Assembly (NCBI GenBank): GCA_964242305.1
Contig: CAXTBB010000015.1
Coordinates: 19,789-83,788, forward strand
Length of the DNA stretch: 64,000 bases
Direction: 5' to 3'
DNA from: DATLGB01 sp964242305
Lineage (GTDB): Bacteria; Actinomycetota; Thermoleophilia; Solirubrobacterales; Solirubrobacteraceae
Numbering within the stretch: position 1 is the stretch's first letter; the number at the start of each line of letters is the position of its first letter. Below the pieces are notes generated by a model. The model ran no database searches. It worked only from the letters and a program-made list of their open reading frames with translations, and was not told where the DNA came from. A program made the position numbers and the translations under genes. Shown one piece after another: positions 1 to 8,542 of the stretch.

Positions 1-92
1 GCGACGGTGGCCTGCCCGCGTGCGAGTACGCCAGCGGCCTGCGCAAGTGGCACGTGCACGGCAAGCTGGTGCGCGTCGAGCGCCCGGCGTAA
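1..92 (+). CDS. 3' end of an unidentified gene (partial)
   Basis: Reading in frame 3 gives about 29 residues ending in KLVRVERPA before a TAA at 90-92. The codon use is ordinary high-GC coding and the frame stays open to the window edge, so this is probably the C-terminus of a gene that starts upstream. It lies 13 bases before the CBS-domain gene, so the two may be co-transcribed. The fragment is too short to name. Confidence 0.5.
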   Translation, partial: DGGLPACEYASGLRKWHVHGKLVRVERPA

Positions 93-105
93 CCTCCGGG
101 AGACC

Positions 106-447
106 ATGCGCAACGTCCCCATCGACGAGGCCGGGCCGACCGTCGCGGACGTGATGATCCCGCCGGAGACGGTGACCACGGCCGCGGAGGCCGACGCGGT
201 GTTCGAGAGCCCGCGCCGCCACGTGGTGCTGATGGCGGCGGCGGATGGCACCTACCTCGGCACGGTCACGCGCGAGCGCGCGCAGCCGCAGCGCGGGACC
301 GAGCTGTCCCCGACCGACACCATCGAGCACGCGACGCAGGTGATCCGGGAGAGCCGCGAGGACCGCATCCCCGTCACGGACGGGGACCGCCTCGTCGGCC
401 TGCTCTGCTTCAACCTCAAGCGCGACGTCTACTGCACGCTGCCCTGA
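106..447 (+). CDS. Small CBS-domain protein
   Basis: A 113-residue protein made essentially of one CBS pair. The first repeat covers about residues 13-60 (TVADVMIPPETVTTAAEAD) and the second about 62-110, with the typical ending RIPVTDGDRLVGLL. CBS pairs usually bind adenosine ligands and act as regulatory modules; no fused enzyme domain is present, so the partner is unknown. The ATG at 106 is chosen over an upstream in-frame ATG because GGGAG sits a few bases before it and the CBS homology begins there. The last 19 bases overlap a possible regulator remnant on the other strand. Fold assignment is firm; the role is not known. Confidence 0.75.
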   Translation: MRNVPIDEAGPTVADVMIPPETVTTAAEADAVFESPRRHVVLMAAADGTYLGTVTRERAQPQRGTELSPTDTIEHATQVIRESREDRIPVTDGDRLVGLLCFNLKRDVYCTLP

Positions 448-600
448 GCCACGGCCGCGCAGAAGTCGATCGCGGCGCGGCTGTGCCCGATCCGCCACTG
501 CAGGGCCGTCCGGTCGAAGCCGTCCGTCGCGGCGAGGCGGCGCTCCATGCGCGCCAGCTGATCGGCGAACACGCGCTGCTGCGCGACCGCCAGCGCGCCA
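429..600 (-). pseudogene. Possible PadR-like regulator remnant (3' end)
   Basis: The reverse strand stays open for about 57 codons to a TAG at 429-431. It encodes a helical segment with pattern AQQRVFADQLARMERRL followed by ALQWRIGHSRAAIDF, which resembles the C-terminal helices of PadR-family regulators. No N-terminal DNA-binding domain is present, and the sequence runs straight into an aldehyde dehydrogenase-like fragment on the opposite strand. It is read here as a truncated remnant. The family call rests on a helix pattern only, and it could be a chance reading frame. Confidence 0.3.
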
Positions 601-665
601 AGAAGGTCACGCTCGAGCTGGGCGGGAAGTCGCCGAATGTCGTTTCTGCGGACGCCGCCATGGCG
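597..665 (+). pseudogene. Aldehyde dehydrogenase fragment
   Basis: About 23 codons read AKKVTLELGGKSPNVVSADA, which is the strongly conserved core of aldehyde dehydrogenases just before the catalytic cysteine region (usual form VTLELGGKSPNIVFADAD). Nothing of the enzyme is recognisable on either side: the Rossmann domain is missing upstream and the cysteine motif is missing downstream. This is therefore a relic of a deleted gene, not a working one. The 448-751 interval otherwise contains no gene that can be supported. Confidence 0.6.
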
Positions 666-718
666 ACGGCCCGCGGCGCGCACCTTCCGCGCGCGCCACG
701 GGAGCGTCGCGGCCGCGT

Positions 719-740
719 GGGACCGGCTCGCACCGGTCCC
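719..740. terminator. Hairpin after the galactose-oxidase-like gene
   Basis: A perfect 8-base-pair stem, GGGACCGG paired with CCGGTCCC around a 6-base loop, lies about 12 bases beyond the stop of the reverse-strand gene at 752. There is no T-run, as is common for GC-rich actinobacterial terminators, so its role as a terminator is inferred. Confidence 0.4.
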
Positions 741-751
741 CGCGGACCCGC

Positions 752-3052
752 CTAGACCTTCCTAGACACGCAGGGGTGGTAGACCCGGGTGTCGACCAGC
801 TTGCGGCCGCCGGCGAAGCGCATCTTGAGCTTCACGACCGTGCGGCCCTTGCCGCGGCCCCGCAGCGAGATGCGGGTTCCCGTCTTGCCCTTGCCGAGCT
901 TCGCGACGCGCTTCCCCGCCACGGTGATGACGGTGCTGCGCAGACCACGGCGCAGCGGCTTGCGGACGTTGATGCGGAACGCGCGCCGGCTGGCGCACCG
1001 CGCCTTGATCCGCTTCGTGGTCGCCTTGTCGGCCGCGGCGGCGTCGGCCGTCACGAAGAGCTGCTTGGCCACCGACGGGACGAGCGAGCCGTTGGCCGCC
1101 GTGCCGTTGACGAACAGCATGTAGGGTCCGGGAGGAGCGACGTTGCCGTCCGGCGGCGTCGCCACTGTGACCGTGCCGTTGCCACGGCCGATGACCTTGA
1201 GCATGATGGTGCGCTGGTCGGCATCCACGATGTGCGTGATGGCCGTGTTGCGCGACAGCGCGACCGAATCGATCTTCGACGGGTCGTCGACCGGGATGTC
1301 GAACGTGCGGCCGTAGCCCATCAGGCCCGGGGTCTGCACGAGCTTGATCTTCGGCCGGTTGCCCTGGAACAGGTAGGGCGGCTTGAAGATCTCGAACGAC
1401 GGGTCGCGGCCGTCGTGCGGCGCGAACCCACCGGGCAGCGTCGTGTTGTTCAGGTAGAGCGTCGAGATCGTCGCGTGCCCGCCCACGAGCACCTCACCGC
1501 TCGGGAGCAGGACCGCCGAGTTGTGATAGGTGCGCGGATTGTGCTGGGACGCGATCGGCGTCCACTTGTTGGTCTTCGGGTCGAACAGCTCGGACTGCTG
1601 CACGGGGATCTCGGTGCCCGGACCGACGACCTCGTCGGCGTTCGCTCCGGAGAAGTTCACGACCTCGCCCGTCGGCAGCAGCACGTTCTGGGGGAACCAG
1701 CGGCCCTGGCTGAGCGGACCCGTCGCCTTCTGGCTGACCTTGTCCTTGCCCCCCGTCGTGTCGACGGACGTGATGGACGACTGATCCGTGGCCACGTAGG
1801 AGCCCGGCGACGTGCCGATGACGCCGCCGGCGGTCAGGAAGTTGGCCCGCTTGTACGAGCCGTCGGCCTCCGGCGTCAGCGCGAGCAGCGTCGAGGACGT
1901 CGAGCCGCGGAAGCCGGGCGCGGTCGGCGTCATCGTGTTCGGCACGCCGAGCGACGTCCACTTGTTGGTCTTCGGGTCGAGCGCCGCGAGCTGCTCCCAG
2001 TTCGCCTCGCCGACGGACTGCCCGAACGGGTTGAAGTCCTGGCCGTCGGCGTTGAAGAACGCGTGCCCGTCCGGCAGCAGGTGCATGCGCGGGTACAGGG
2101 GCAAGTCGAAGTCCGCGCTGGCGGGCAACAGCGTCCACTTGTTGGCGACGGGGTCGTACTTCTCGACCTGCTTCACGTTCGTGCCGGAGTCCGCCGGATG
2201 GTCGGGGTAGACGGGCTTCAGGAGCTTGCCGACGCCGGAGAACTCGAGGTAGGTGCCGTCGCCCTGTTCGAGCAGCGTCGGGTACCAGCGGCGCGAGTTG
2301 TTGTCGGCGACCTGGCTGAAGGTGTTGGTCTTCGGGTCGTAGATGCGAGTCGCCTTCAGGCCGGTCAGCTCGACCGCTCCGAACGGGATTCCGTTGACCC
2401 CCGGATCCAGCGAGTAGTCGGTGCCGCCCTGGATGAGCAGCCGGCCGTCGGGGAGGAACGACTCATGAGAGCCGAAGAGCGCGCCGTCGTTGTAGGTCTC
2501 GGTCGTCTGACCGCCGGGGATCAGCGGCTCGCCCGGGTTGCCGTTCGGGTTGGCACCGCCGTCGAAGGGCTTGGGATCCGACCAGCTGAAGTTGTTGTCG
2601 TCCTTGCCGAGGTCGAGCAGGCGAGCCGAGTCGTTCGTGAAGGTCTTGCCGCCCTCCGTCACGATCGAGAACTTGTTGTTCTCCGTGCCCTCGAGCGCGT
2701 CCCAGTAGAGGATCTTGCCGTTCGGGAGGTTGACCAGGGTGCCGGCGGCCGGCTTGCAGATGAGGCCCTCGCCGACGTTCGTGTTGGGCGGCGTGCCCTT
2801 GATGCACTTCTCGTCGGTCTTGACGCCGTTGATGGTCGGTTCGGCGCGGGGGTCGGTGAACTCGCCGTTGACCTCGGCGCCGCCCTTCGTCGCGACCGGC
2901 TGCGGGGCGAGCAGCTTCACGCGGATGAGGTCGGACGCCGTCTTGATCTGGTCGAAGGTCGTCAGCCCTGGAGGCCCATCCGCGCTCGCTGCCGCGGGCA
3001 CCACGAACCCGGCCACGATGGCCAGTGAAACCACGCTGCGTCTGCGCGTCAT
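752..3052 (-). CDS. Secreted galactose oxidase-like (kelch/DUF1929) protein
   Basis: A 766-residue exported protein. The signal peptide runs MTRRRSVVSLAIVAGFVVPAAASA. Kelch-like beta-propeller repeats follow, with RRWYPTLLEQGDG near residue 252 and the YH pair in NPRTYHNSAVLLPSG near 505; both resemble copper-site segments of galactose/glyoxal oxidases. A DUF1929 domain covers about 560-670 and a Lys/Arg-rich tail about 680-766. If active it would be a copper radical oxidase making peroxide outside the cell, but the substrate is unknown and the cross-linked cysteine was not located. The ATG at 3052 is preferred to one ten codons upstream because AGGAGG lies directly before it and the signal peptide starts there. 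It is divergent from the GH15 gene. Confidence 0.8.
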   Translation of the reverse strand: MTRRRSVVSLAIVAGFVVPAAASADGPPGLTTFDQIKTASDLIRVKLLAPQPVATKGGAEVNGEFTDPRAEPTINGVKTDEKCIKGTPPNTNVGEGLICKPAAGTLVNLPNGKILYWDALEGTENNKFSIVTEGGKTFTNDSARLLDLGKDDNNFSWSDPKPFDGGANPNGNPGEPLIPGGQTTETYNDGALFGSHESFLPDGRLLIQGGTDYSLDPGVNGIPFGAVELTGLKATRIYDPKTNTFSQVADNNSRRWYPTLLEQGDGTYLEFSGVGKLLKPVYPDHPADSGTNVKQVEKYDPVANKWTLLPASADFDLPLYPRMHLLPDGHAFFNADGQDFNPFGQSVGEANWEQLAALDPKTNKWTSLGVPNTMTPTAPGFRGSTSSTLLALTPEADGSYKRANFLTAGGVIGTSPGSYVATDQSSITSVDTTGGKDKVSQKATGPLSQGRWFPQNVLLPTGEVVNFSGANADEVVGPGTEIPVQQSELFDPKTNKWTPIASQHNPRTYHNSAVLLPSGEVLVGGHATISTLYLNNTTLPGGFAPHDGRDPSFEIFKPPYLFQGNRPKIKLVQTPGLMGYGRTFDIPVDDPSKIDSVALSRNTAITHIVDADQRTIMLKVIGRGNGTVTVATPPDGNVAPPGPYMLFVNGTAANGSLVPSVAKQLFVTADAAAADKATTKRIKARCASRRAFRINVRKPLRRGLRSTVITVAGKRVAKLGKGKTGTRISLRGRGKGRTVVKLKMRFAGGRKLVDTRVYHPCVSRKV

Positions 3053-3082
3053 GAACCCCTCCTGCCTCGATGGAACCCCCAT

Positions 3083-3099
3083 GCTGACAACGCGTCAGC
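3083..3099. promoter_or_regulatory. Dyad in the divergent promoter region
   Basis: GCTGAC and GTCAGC form an inverted repeat with a 5-base spacer between the divergent starts at 3052 and 3182. Its size suits a dimeric regulator, but no regulator gene is adjacent, so the operator role is a guess. Confidence 0.3.
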
Positions 3100-3142
3100 C
3101 CCCGTGATGACGCACTTACCCACAACATGGATCAATGCAACG

Positions 3143-3172
3143 TTGGAAGACTGACCGCCGGGGCCGTAGGGT
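3143..3172 (+). promoter_or_regulatory. Promoter of the GH15 gene
   Basis: TTGGAA at 3143-3148, an 18-base spacer and TAGGGT at 3167-3172 make a housekeeping-type promoter. The GTG start is only 9 bases beyond the -10 box, so the transcript probably has little or no leader. Confidence 0.45.
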
Positions 3173-3181
3173 GCGCCCTTC

Positions 3182-5149
3182 GTGCGCCAACTCGCCGCCG
3201 CCCAGGACCGTCAGCGCAGCCCGTTCCCGCCGATCGCGGACTACGGCTTCCTCAGCGACTGCGAGGCCAGCGCGCTGATCGCGCCGAGCGGCAACGTCGA
3301 GTGGATGTGCCTGCCGCGGATGGACTCGCCGAGCATCTTCGGGGCGATCCTGGACCGCGACGCGGGCCTGTTCCGGATCGGCCCCGCCGACGTCCGCGTT
3401 CCCGCCGCCCGCCGCTACCTGCCGGGCACGATGATCCTGGAGACCAGCTGGGACACCAGCGGCGGCTGGGTGATCGTCCGCGACGTCCTCCTCATCGGCC
3501 CCTGGCACCACGAGAAGGACCGCTCGAACACGCACCGGCGCACGCCGACCGACTACGACGCCGACCACGTCCTTCTGCGATCGGTGCGCTGCGTGAACGG
3601 CGAGGTGCAGATCAGCCTGGACTGCGAGCCGGCCTTCGACTACGGCCGGACCCGCGAGCGCTGGACCTACGGCAGCGACGGCTACCACGAGGCGTGCATC
3701 TCCCACGACGACCTCAACCTGCGCCTGGTCACTGACCTCAACCTGGGCCTGGAGGGACCGCGGGCGACGGCGCGGCACATGATGAAGGAGGGCGAGCAGC
3801 TCTTCTGCGCGCTGGCGTGGAGCGAGCACGACCCGCCGCGCGAGTTCGAGGAGGCCTACTCGCGGCTGCAGTGGACCGCGCACCACTGGCAGCACTGGCT
3901 CGCGCGCGGCCAGTTCCCCGACCATCCCTGGCGCAACTACCTCCAGCGCTCGGCGCTGACGCTCAAGGGCCTGACCTACGCGCCGACGGGCGCGATCATC
4001 GCCGCCGCCACCACGTCGCTGCCCGAGACGCCCCAGGGCGAGCGCAACTGGGACTACCGCTACACGTGGATCCGCGACGCCACCTTCGCGCTGTGGGGGA
4101 TGTACACGCTCGGCTTCGACTGGGAGGCCAACGACTTCTTCTACTTCGTGGCCGACTGCGCGGAGCAGGCCAAGGGCCAGCTGCAGATCATGTACGGGAT
4201 CGACGGCCGCTCGGAGCTGACCGAGGAGACGCTCGACCATCTCAACGGCTACGAGGGCGCGCGGCCGGTGCGGATCGGCAACGGCGCCTACGACCAGGAC
4301 CAGCACGACGTCTGGGGCGCGGTGCTGGACTCCATCTACCTGCACACCAAGTCACGCGACTCGCTGCCCGAGCGGCTGTGGCCGATCCTCACCCAGCAGG
4401 TCCAGGCGGCGCTGGACAACTGGAAGGACCCCGACCGCGGCATCTGGGAGGTGCGCGGGGACCCGCAGCACTTCACGTCGTCCAAGCTCATGTGCTGGGT
4501 CGCGCTGGACCGCGGCGCGCGCCTGGCCGAGCTGCGCGAGGACTGGGACCGCGCCGCCGAGTGGCAGAAGGCGGCCGACGAGATCCACGAGGACATCTGC
4601 GAGAACGCGCTGGACAAGCGCGGCGTCTTCACCCAGCACTACGGCACGGACGCGCTCGACGCCTCCGTGCTGCTGATGCCGCTGGTGCGCTTCCTCCCAC
4701 CCACGGACGAGCGCGTGCGCGAGACGGTGCTGGCGATCGCCGACGAGCTGTCCGAGGACGGCATGGTGCTGCGCTACCGCACGGAGGAGACCGACGACGG
4801 GCTGCACGGCGAGGAGGGCACCTTCACGATCTGCTCGTTCTGGCTCGTGTCCGCTCTGTGTGAGATCGGGGAGGTCGTGCGGGCGCGGGAGCTGTGCGAG
4901 CGGCTCTTGAGCTACGCGTCCGCCCTGGGCCTGTACGCGGAGGAGATCGATCCCCGCTCGGGCCGCCACCTCGGCAACTTCCCGCAGGCGTTCACGCATC
5001 TTGCTTTGATCAACGCGGTGATGCACGTCATCCACGCAGACGAGGCGCTGGAAGGCGCACAACCGCTGTCGTTCGGCCGCGGGCTCGCTCGAGCACGTCC
5101 CCAGGGCGTAGGAGTCCCCGCCGACAACGCGAACCAGGGAGGATCATGA
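3182..5149 (+). CDS. GH15 family glycoside hydrolase (glucoamylase/trehalase-like)
   Basis: A 655-residue cytoplasmic enzyme with no signal peptide. The N-terminal beta-sandwich begins with PIADYGFLSDCEASALI. The (alpha/alpha)6 barrel carries the family motifs NWDYRYTWIRDATF near residues 289-302, EGARPVRIGNGAYDQ near 357, GIWEVRG near 419 and EGTFTICSFWLVSAL near 543. GH15 enzymes are inverting glucosidases; the actinobacterial branch includes trehalases and glucoamylases, and the sequence alone does not separate them. The start is GTG, with a -10-like box nine bases upstream. The stop overlaps the next gene in ATGA, so the two are probably translationally coupled. A truncated relative lies at 24836-25018. 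Confidence 0.9.
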   Translation: MRQLAAAQDRQRSPFPPIADYGFLSDCEASALIAPSGNVEWMCLPRMDSPSIFGAILDRDAGLFRIGPADVRVPAARRYLPGTMILETSWDTSGGWVIVRDVLLIGPWHHEKDRSNTHRRTPTDYDADHVLLRSVRCVNGEVQISLDCEPAFDYGRTRERWTYGSDGYHEACISHDDLNLRLVTDLNLGLEGPRATARHMMKEGEQLFCALAWSEHDPPREFEEAYSRLQWTAHHWQHWLARGQFPDHPWRNYLQRSALTLKGLTYAPTGAIIAAATTSLPETPQGERNWDYRYTWIRDATFALWGMYTLGFDWEANDFFYFVADCAEQAKGQLQIMYGIDGRSELTEETLDHLNGYEGARPVRIGNGAYDQDQHDVWGAVLDSIYLHTKSRDSLPERLWPILTQQVQAALDNWKDPDRGIWEVRGDPQHFTSSKLMCWVALDRGARLAELREDWDRAAEWQKAADEIHEDICENALDKRGVFTQHYGTDALDASVLLMPLVRFLPPTDERVRETVLAIADELSEDGMVLRYRTEETDDGLHGEEGTFTICSFWLVSALCEIGEVVRARELCERLLSYASALGLYAEEIDPRSGRHLGNFPQAFTHLALINAVMHVIHADEALEGAQPLSFGRGLARARPQGVGVPADNANQGGS

Positions 5150-6270
5150 GCGACATTCCGGCAGGCTGGCAGCCCGATCCGCGCGGCCGGCACGAGTACC
5201 GCTACTGGGACGGCTCCCAGTGGACCGATCACGTTTCCGACCAGGGGACGGTCTCCCAGGACCCCGTCGCCGACACGTCCCCCCCGGCGGCTGCCGAGAC
5301 GCCCGCGACCGAGGTCCAACCAGCCGCGGTGACGCCGGAGCCCGAGCCCGAGCCGGTCGTGGCGGAGCCCGAGCCCGTCGCCGCCGAGCCGGCGGCCGTC
5401 ACCCCCACCGATCACGACGTCTCCGACCCCGGCATCACGCTGGCCGCGGAGGACCGCGAGCCCGTCGCCGCCTCGACGCCGCCCGCGGGCAGCGCCTCCC
5501 CGCCCGGCGGGACGACGACGCCGTCCACGCAGGCGACGGAGGCCAAGACCGCCGCCCAGGAGGCCCTGCACTCGAAGAACCCGGACCTGGCCACGATCCT
5601 CAGCGTCATCGCCCCGGGCTCCGGCCACTTCTACCTGGGTGCGGGCAACGCCGTCCCGATCGGCGCCGCGCTGCTGGGCGCGACGCTCGTCGGCGTCATC
5701 CTGTCGTACTTCAGCTTCCTGCTCTTCATCGTCGGCTTCGTGATCATCGTCGCATCGGCGGTCTACGCGCTGATGGACCTGCGCGGCGGGCCCCAGGCGG
5801 TGCTGTCGGTGAACGTGCCGCCGAACATCGTCGGCATCCTGCTGATCGCCGCCGGCGCCATCATGCTCATCTCGCTCTTCCTGCCGTTCTTCCACGTCAA
5901 GATCGACGCCGGTGCGTTCGGCTCCGCCGGCGGCAACGTCAGCGCCTGGGACGCGTTCGAGATCCTGCGCTTCGTCTGGCTGATCGTCGCGCTGGCGGCG
6001 ATCGTGGCGGGCGCCGCGTCGCTGGGCCTCGGACCCGTGACGGCGGCGGAGCTGCCCCCGCAACTGCCGATGGCCGTCGCCATCGGCGGCGCCGTCGCGG
6101 CGGTGACGGTGCTGTTCCGCCTGTTCGTCGACGGCGTGCCGGACGTCGGCGACGTCTCCATCGGGCGAGCGTTCGGCGCTTACCTCCTGCTCGACGCCTC
6201 GCTGATCATCGTCCTCAGCAACCTCGGGCTGCTGCGGTCACTGTCGAACAAGGACCACCAGGCGGTCTGA
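5146..6270 (+). CDS. DUF2510 membrane protein
   Basis: A 374-residue protein. Residues about 4-30 form a DUF2510 domain (GWQPDPRGRHEYRYWDGSQW), a short module common at the N-terminus of actinobacterial membrane proteins. A Pro/Glu/Ala-rich disordered linker covers about 40-140. The C-terminal part has about six hydrophobic segments: a double one at roughly 169-208, then 226-249, 274-296, 308-328 and 344-363. No catalytic motif is visible and the function is unknown. The ATG lies in the ATGA overlap with the GH15 stop and has AGGGAGG just upstream, which decides the start. The 3' end overlaps the convergent glycosyltransferase gene by 33 bases. Confidence 0.8.
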   Translation: MSDIPAGWQPDPRGRHEYRYWDGSQWTDHVSDQGTVSQDPVADTSPPAAAETPATEVQPAAVTPEPEPEPVVAEPEPVAAEPAAVTPTDHDVSDPGITLAAEDREPVAASTPPAGSASPPGGTTTPSTQATEAKTAAQEALHSKNPDLATILSVIAPGSGHFYLGAGNAVPIGAALLGATLVGVILSYFSFLLFIVGFVIIVASAVYALMDLRGGPQAVLSVNVPPNIVGILLIAAGAIMLISLFLPFFHVKIDAGAFGSAGGNVSAWDAFEILRFVWLIVALAAIVAGAASLGLGPVTAAELPPQLPMAVAIGGAVAAVTVLFRLFVDGVPDVGDVSIGRAFGAYLLLDASLIIVLSNLGLLRSLSNKDHQAV

Positions 6271-8088
6271 CGACGCCACCGGCGTGAACCCGGCCGCCCG
6301 CGCCCAGGTCTCCTCGGGCGCGGGCGTGGCAGTCGGGACGAAGCCGCGGCCGACGACGACGATGTCGTCGCCGCGCAGGCGGGCGGCGAAGCGCCGCGGG
6401 TCGCGCTCGTGGCGCAGCATGTGGTGGACGAAGGGGCCGGCGTAGGCGACCCGGTTGCCCAGGTGCGGGCCGAAGGCGGGCAGGGTCGGCGGCAGGCCGG
6501 GCACGCTCCAGTCGCCGGCCAGGGCGATGTGGTGCCCGGACGGGGCGTTGGCCTCCAGCCAGGCGATGGCGGGGTCGCCGGCGCCGTAGCCGCCGGGGGT
6601 GCGGATGGCCAGGGCGCCGAGCACCGCCGCGACCGCCAGCGCCGCCGCCGTGAGTCGGGGCGCTCGGAGCGTGAGCGCGACCGTCGCGGACAGCGCCAGC
6701 GCCGCCAGGACGACCTCGTCGAGAGGGAGGGCGGGGACGTAGGTGTGGTGGACGCCCTGGACGAGCGCGAGCGCCGCGACGGGCCTGACGACGCGGGGCG
6801 CCGTGGCCAGCACCATGGCGCCGAGGGCGAGCGCGGGCAGCGCGTAGCGCATGGACGACGCGGCCGCGACGGGGTGGCCGGGCGGGCCGAGCGCGGAGTA
6901 GGGCGTGACCGCGTAGGCGGCCAGGGCGGCCAGGGCGGCCACGGCGATCGCCCGCGGGGCCCCGCGGCGACGCAGTGCCAGCAGCGGCGCGACGGTGAGC
7001 AGCAGGCCGGGCCAGGCGAACAGGTCGCGGAACTGGGGCCACAGGATCGTCTTCCACACCGACCAGTCGGTGGCGTAGTCGGTCAGCGACGAGCCCGCCG
7101 TCTCCCGGTAGATGTCGCGCGGGGCGTTGAGCCCGAGCAGCGGCTGCGGAAACAGCGGGTTACCGGCCAGGATCCAGTTGCGCAGCATCCAGATCCCGCC
7201 GATCCCGGCGGCGATCGCCGTCATGGAGACGACGGTGCGCACCGGCGGGCGGCTGGCCACGAACCAGATCACCGCCAGCGGAGGCAGGACGGTGAGCGCG
7301 TACCACTTCGTCCCCAGCGCGAGGCCGACCGCGACCGCCGCGATCCAGCGCTCCTCCTCGCGCCCGCGCACCAGGATCAGCACGGCGGCGGAGACGAAGA
7401 ACAGGAACTCGGGGTCGGTGTTGGCGCCCACGAGGGAGGTGCGCGCGAACACCGGCGCGGCGGCGAGGACGGCCGCGGCGAGCAGCGCCCAGGTGCGCCC
7501 CGCGCCCAGCTCGCGCGCGCACGCGTAGACCGCCGCACACGTCCCGACCGCGAACGGGACGGCCACCAGGCGGGCCAGGAAGGTGGCGTGGAACGGCAGC
7601 GTGACGGCCAGCAGCAGCACGTTGCCGTGGCTCGGGTAGGTCGCGTTGGAGTAGTCGGGGAAGAACTGGTCGAGCTGCCACAGCGACCCCGTCTGGATCC
7701 AGCGCGCGACCTGCGGCAGCTGGAAGGAGAGCGTGTCGATCGAGAACGACGGCTCGCCGGCGTGATGACCGAGGTACGCGACCGCGCCCGCCGCGGGCAC
7801 GATCGGGATCAGCCACGCCCACGAGAACCGGAGGTGGGACTCAGGGGCCAGTCCCCTCGGTCCCACCCTCAAGGCAAGGATGAGGGTCACGGCAGTGGTG
7901 GCGAGGACGGTGCCGCGGCTGAGGATGCCCAGCGTGAGCGGGACCAGGTACTCCGCGATGAGCACGGCGGAGGCGAGCACGCCCCAGGCCACGCCCCGGG
8001 CCAGGCGCGACGCGACGTACCCGGCCGTCCCCAGGGTGCAGACGAGCATCAGCAACCCCAGCGCCACGATGCGCCACACTAATCGCAT
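6238..8088 (-). CDS. GT-C type membrane glycosyltransferase (GT39/ArnT-like)
   Basis: A 616-residue polytopic protein with about eleven hydrophobic segments. The large first extracytoplasmic loop contains SFSIDTLSFQLPQVARWIQ, matching the acidic-residue loop of lipid-phosphate-sugar-dependent GT-C enzymes. NTDPEFLFFVSAAVLIL and ALGTKWYALTVLPPLAVIW are also typical of the family. It probably moves a sugar from a polyprenyl carrier to an acceptor outside the membrane; neither sugar nor acceptor can be told. The ATG at 8088 is chosen because the first membrane segment starts there. It shares a CATG with the start of the divergent gene, so an internal GTG three codons on remains possible. Confidence 0.8.
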   Translation of the reverse strand: MRLVWRIVALGLLMLVCTLGTAGYVASRLARGVAWGVLASAVLIAEYLVPLTLGILSRGTVLATTAVTLILALRVGPRGLAPESHLRFSWAWLIPIVPAAGAVAYLGHHAGEPSFSIDTLSFQLPQVARWIQTGSLWQLDQFFPDYSNATYPSHGNVLLLAVTLPFHATFLARLVAVPFAVGTCAAVYACARELGAGRTWALLAAAVLAAAPVFARTSLVGANTDPEFLFFVSAAVLILVRGREEERWIAAVAVGLALGTKWYALTVLPPLAVIWFVASRPPVRTVVSMTAIAAGIGGIWMLRNWILAGNPLFPQPLLGLNAPRDIYRETAGSSLTDYATDWSVWKTILWPQFRDLFAWPGLLLTVAPLLALRRRGAPRAIAVAALAALAAYAVTPYSALGPPGHPVAAASSMRYALPALALGAMVLATAPRVVRPVAALALVQGVHHTYVPALPLDEVVLAALALSATVALTLRAPRLTAAALAVAAVLGALAIRTPGGYGAGDPAIAWLEANAPSGHHIALAGDWSVPGLPPTLPAFGPHLGNRVAYAGPFVHHMLRHERDPRRFAARLRGDDIVVVGRGFVPTATPAPEETWARAAGFTPVASSDRLVVLVRQ

Positions 8089-8542
8089 GAGGCGCCTGAT
8101 CCCGCTCCTGCTGCTCGTCTTCCCGGCCAGCGCCGGCGCCAAGCCCCCGTATTGCACGAAGACGGCCGTGCAGGAGATCCGGGTCGCCTCCGGCAAGCCC
8201 AAGCTGGCCGGCGTCAACACCGTGCTGTGCGGCGACGTCACCAACGACGGTGTCAAGGACGCGATCTACACGGTGCTGTCCGGCGGGACGGCGGGGCCGG
8301 TGCGCTTCGGCGTCATCCGCGGCGGCAGCAAAGTGGCCATCACCTTCGAGCGCAGCGGCTACAAGGTGACCATCGATCGCGTCAACGACCACCGCTTCGA
8401 CGTCCAGCAGCCCTACTACGCCAGCGACGACCCGAACTGCTGCCCGTCGGCCTTCGACGTCTTCCCCTACCGCTGGAACGGCGCGACGTTCACTCGCGGC
8501 CGGCCCACCCGCTTCAAGCACTTCCAGAAGCGCTTCCGCTAG
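8087..8542 (+). CDS. Small secreted protein of unknown function
   Basis: A 151-residue protein with a clear signal peptide (MRRLIPLLLLVFPASAGA) and a mature part rich in beta-strand-like sequence. GDVTNDGVKDAIYTV resembles FG-GAP/VCBS calcium-loop repeats, and CCPSAFDVFPYRWNG near the end carries a cysteine pair. Similar small exported proteins are common in this lineage, but no function is known. The ATG at 8087 lies within the CATG that also forms the start of the divergent gene; a second ATG at 8069 would add six residues before the signal peptide. The 3' end overlaps the convergent acyltransferase gene by 29 bases. Confidence 0.7.
   Translation: MRRLIPLLLLVFPASAGAKPPYCTKTAVQEIRVASGKPKLAGVNTVLCGDVTNDGVKDAIYTVLSGGTAGPVRFGVIRGGSKVAITFERSGYKVTIDRVNDHRFDVQQPYYASDDPNCCPSAFDVFPYRWNGATFTRGRPTRFKHFQKRFR

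Noticed and set aside
776..3028. Long forward frame of 750 codons opposite the galactose-oxidase-like gene
   Set aside because: It is Arg/Val/Ala/Gly-rich with no motif, as expected for the complement of a GC-rich gene. The reverse strand has a signal peptide and family motifs.
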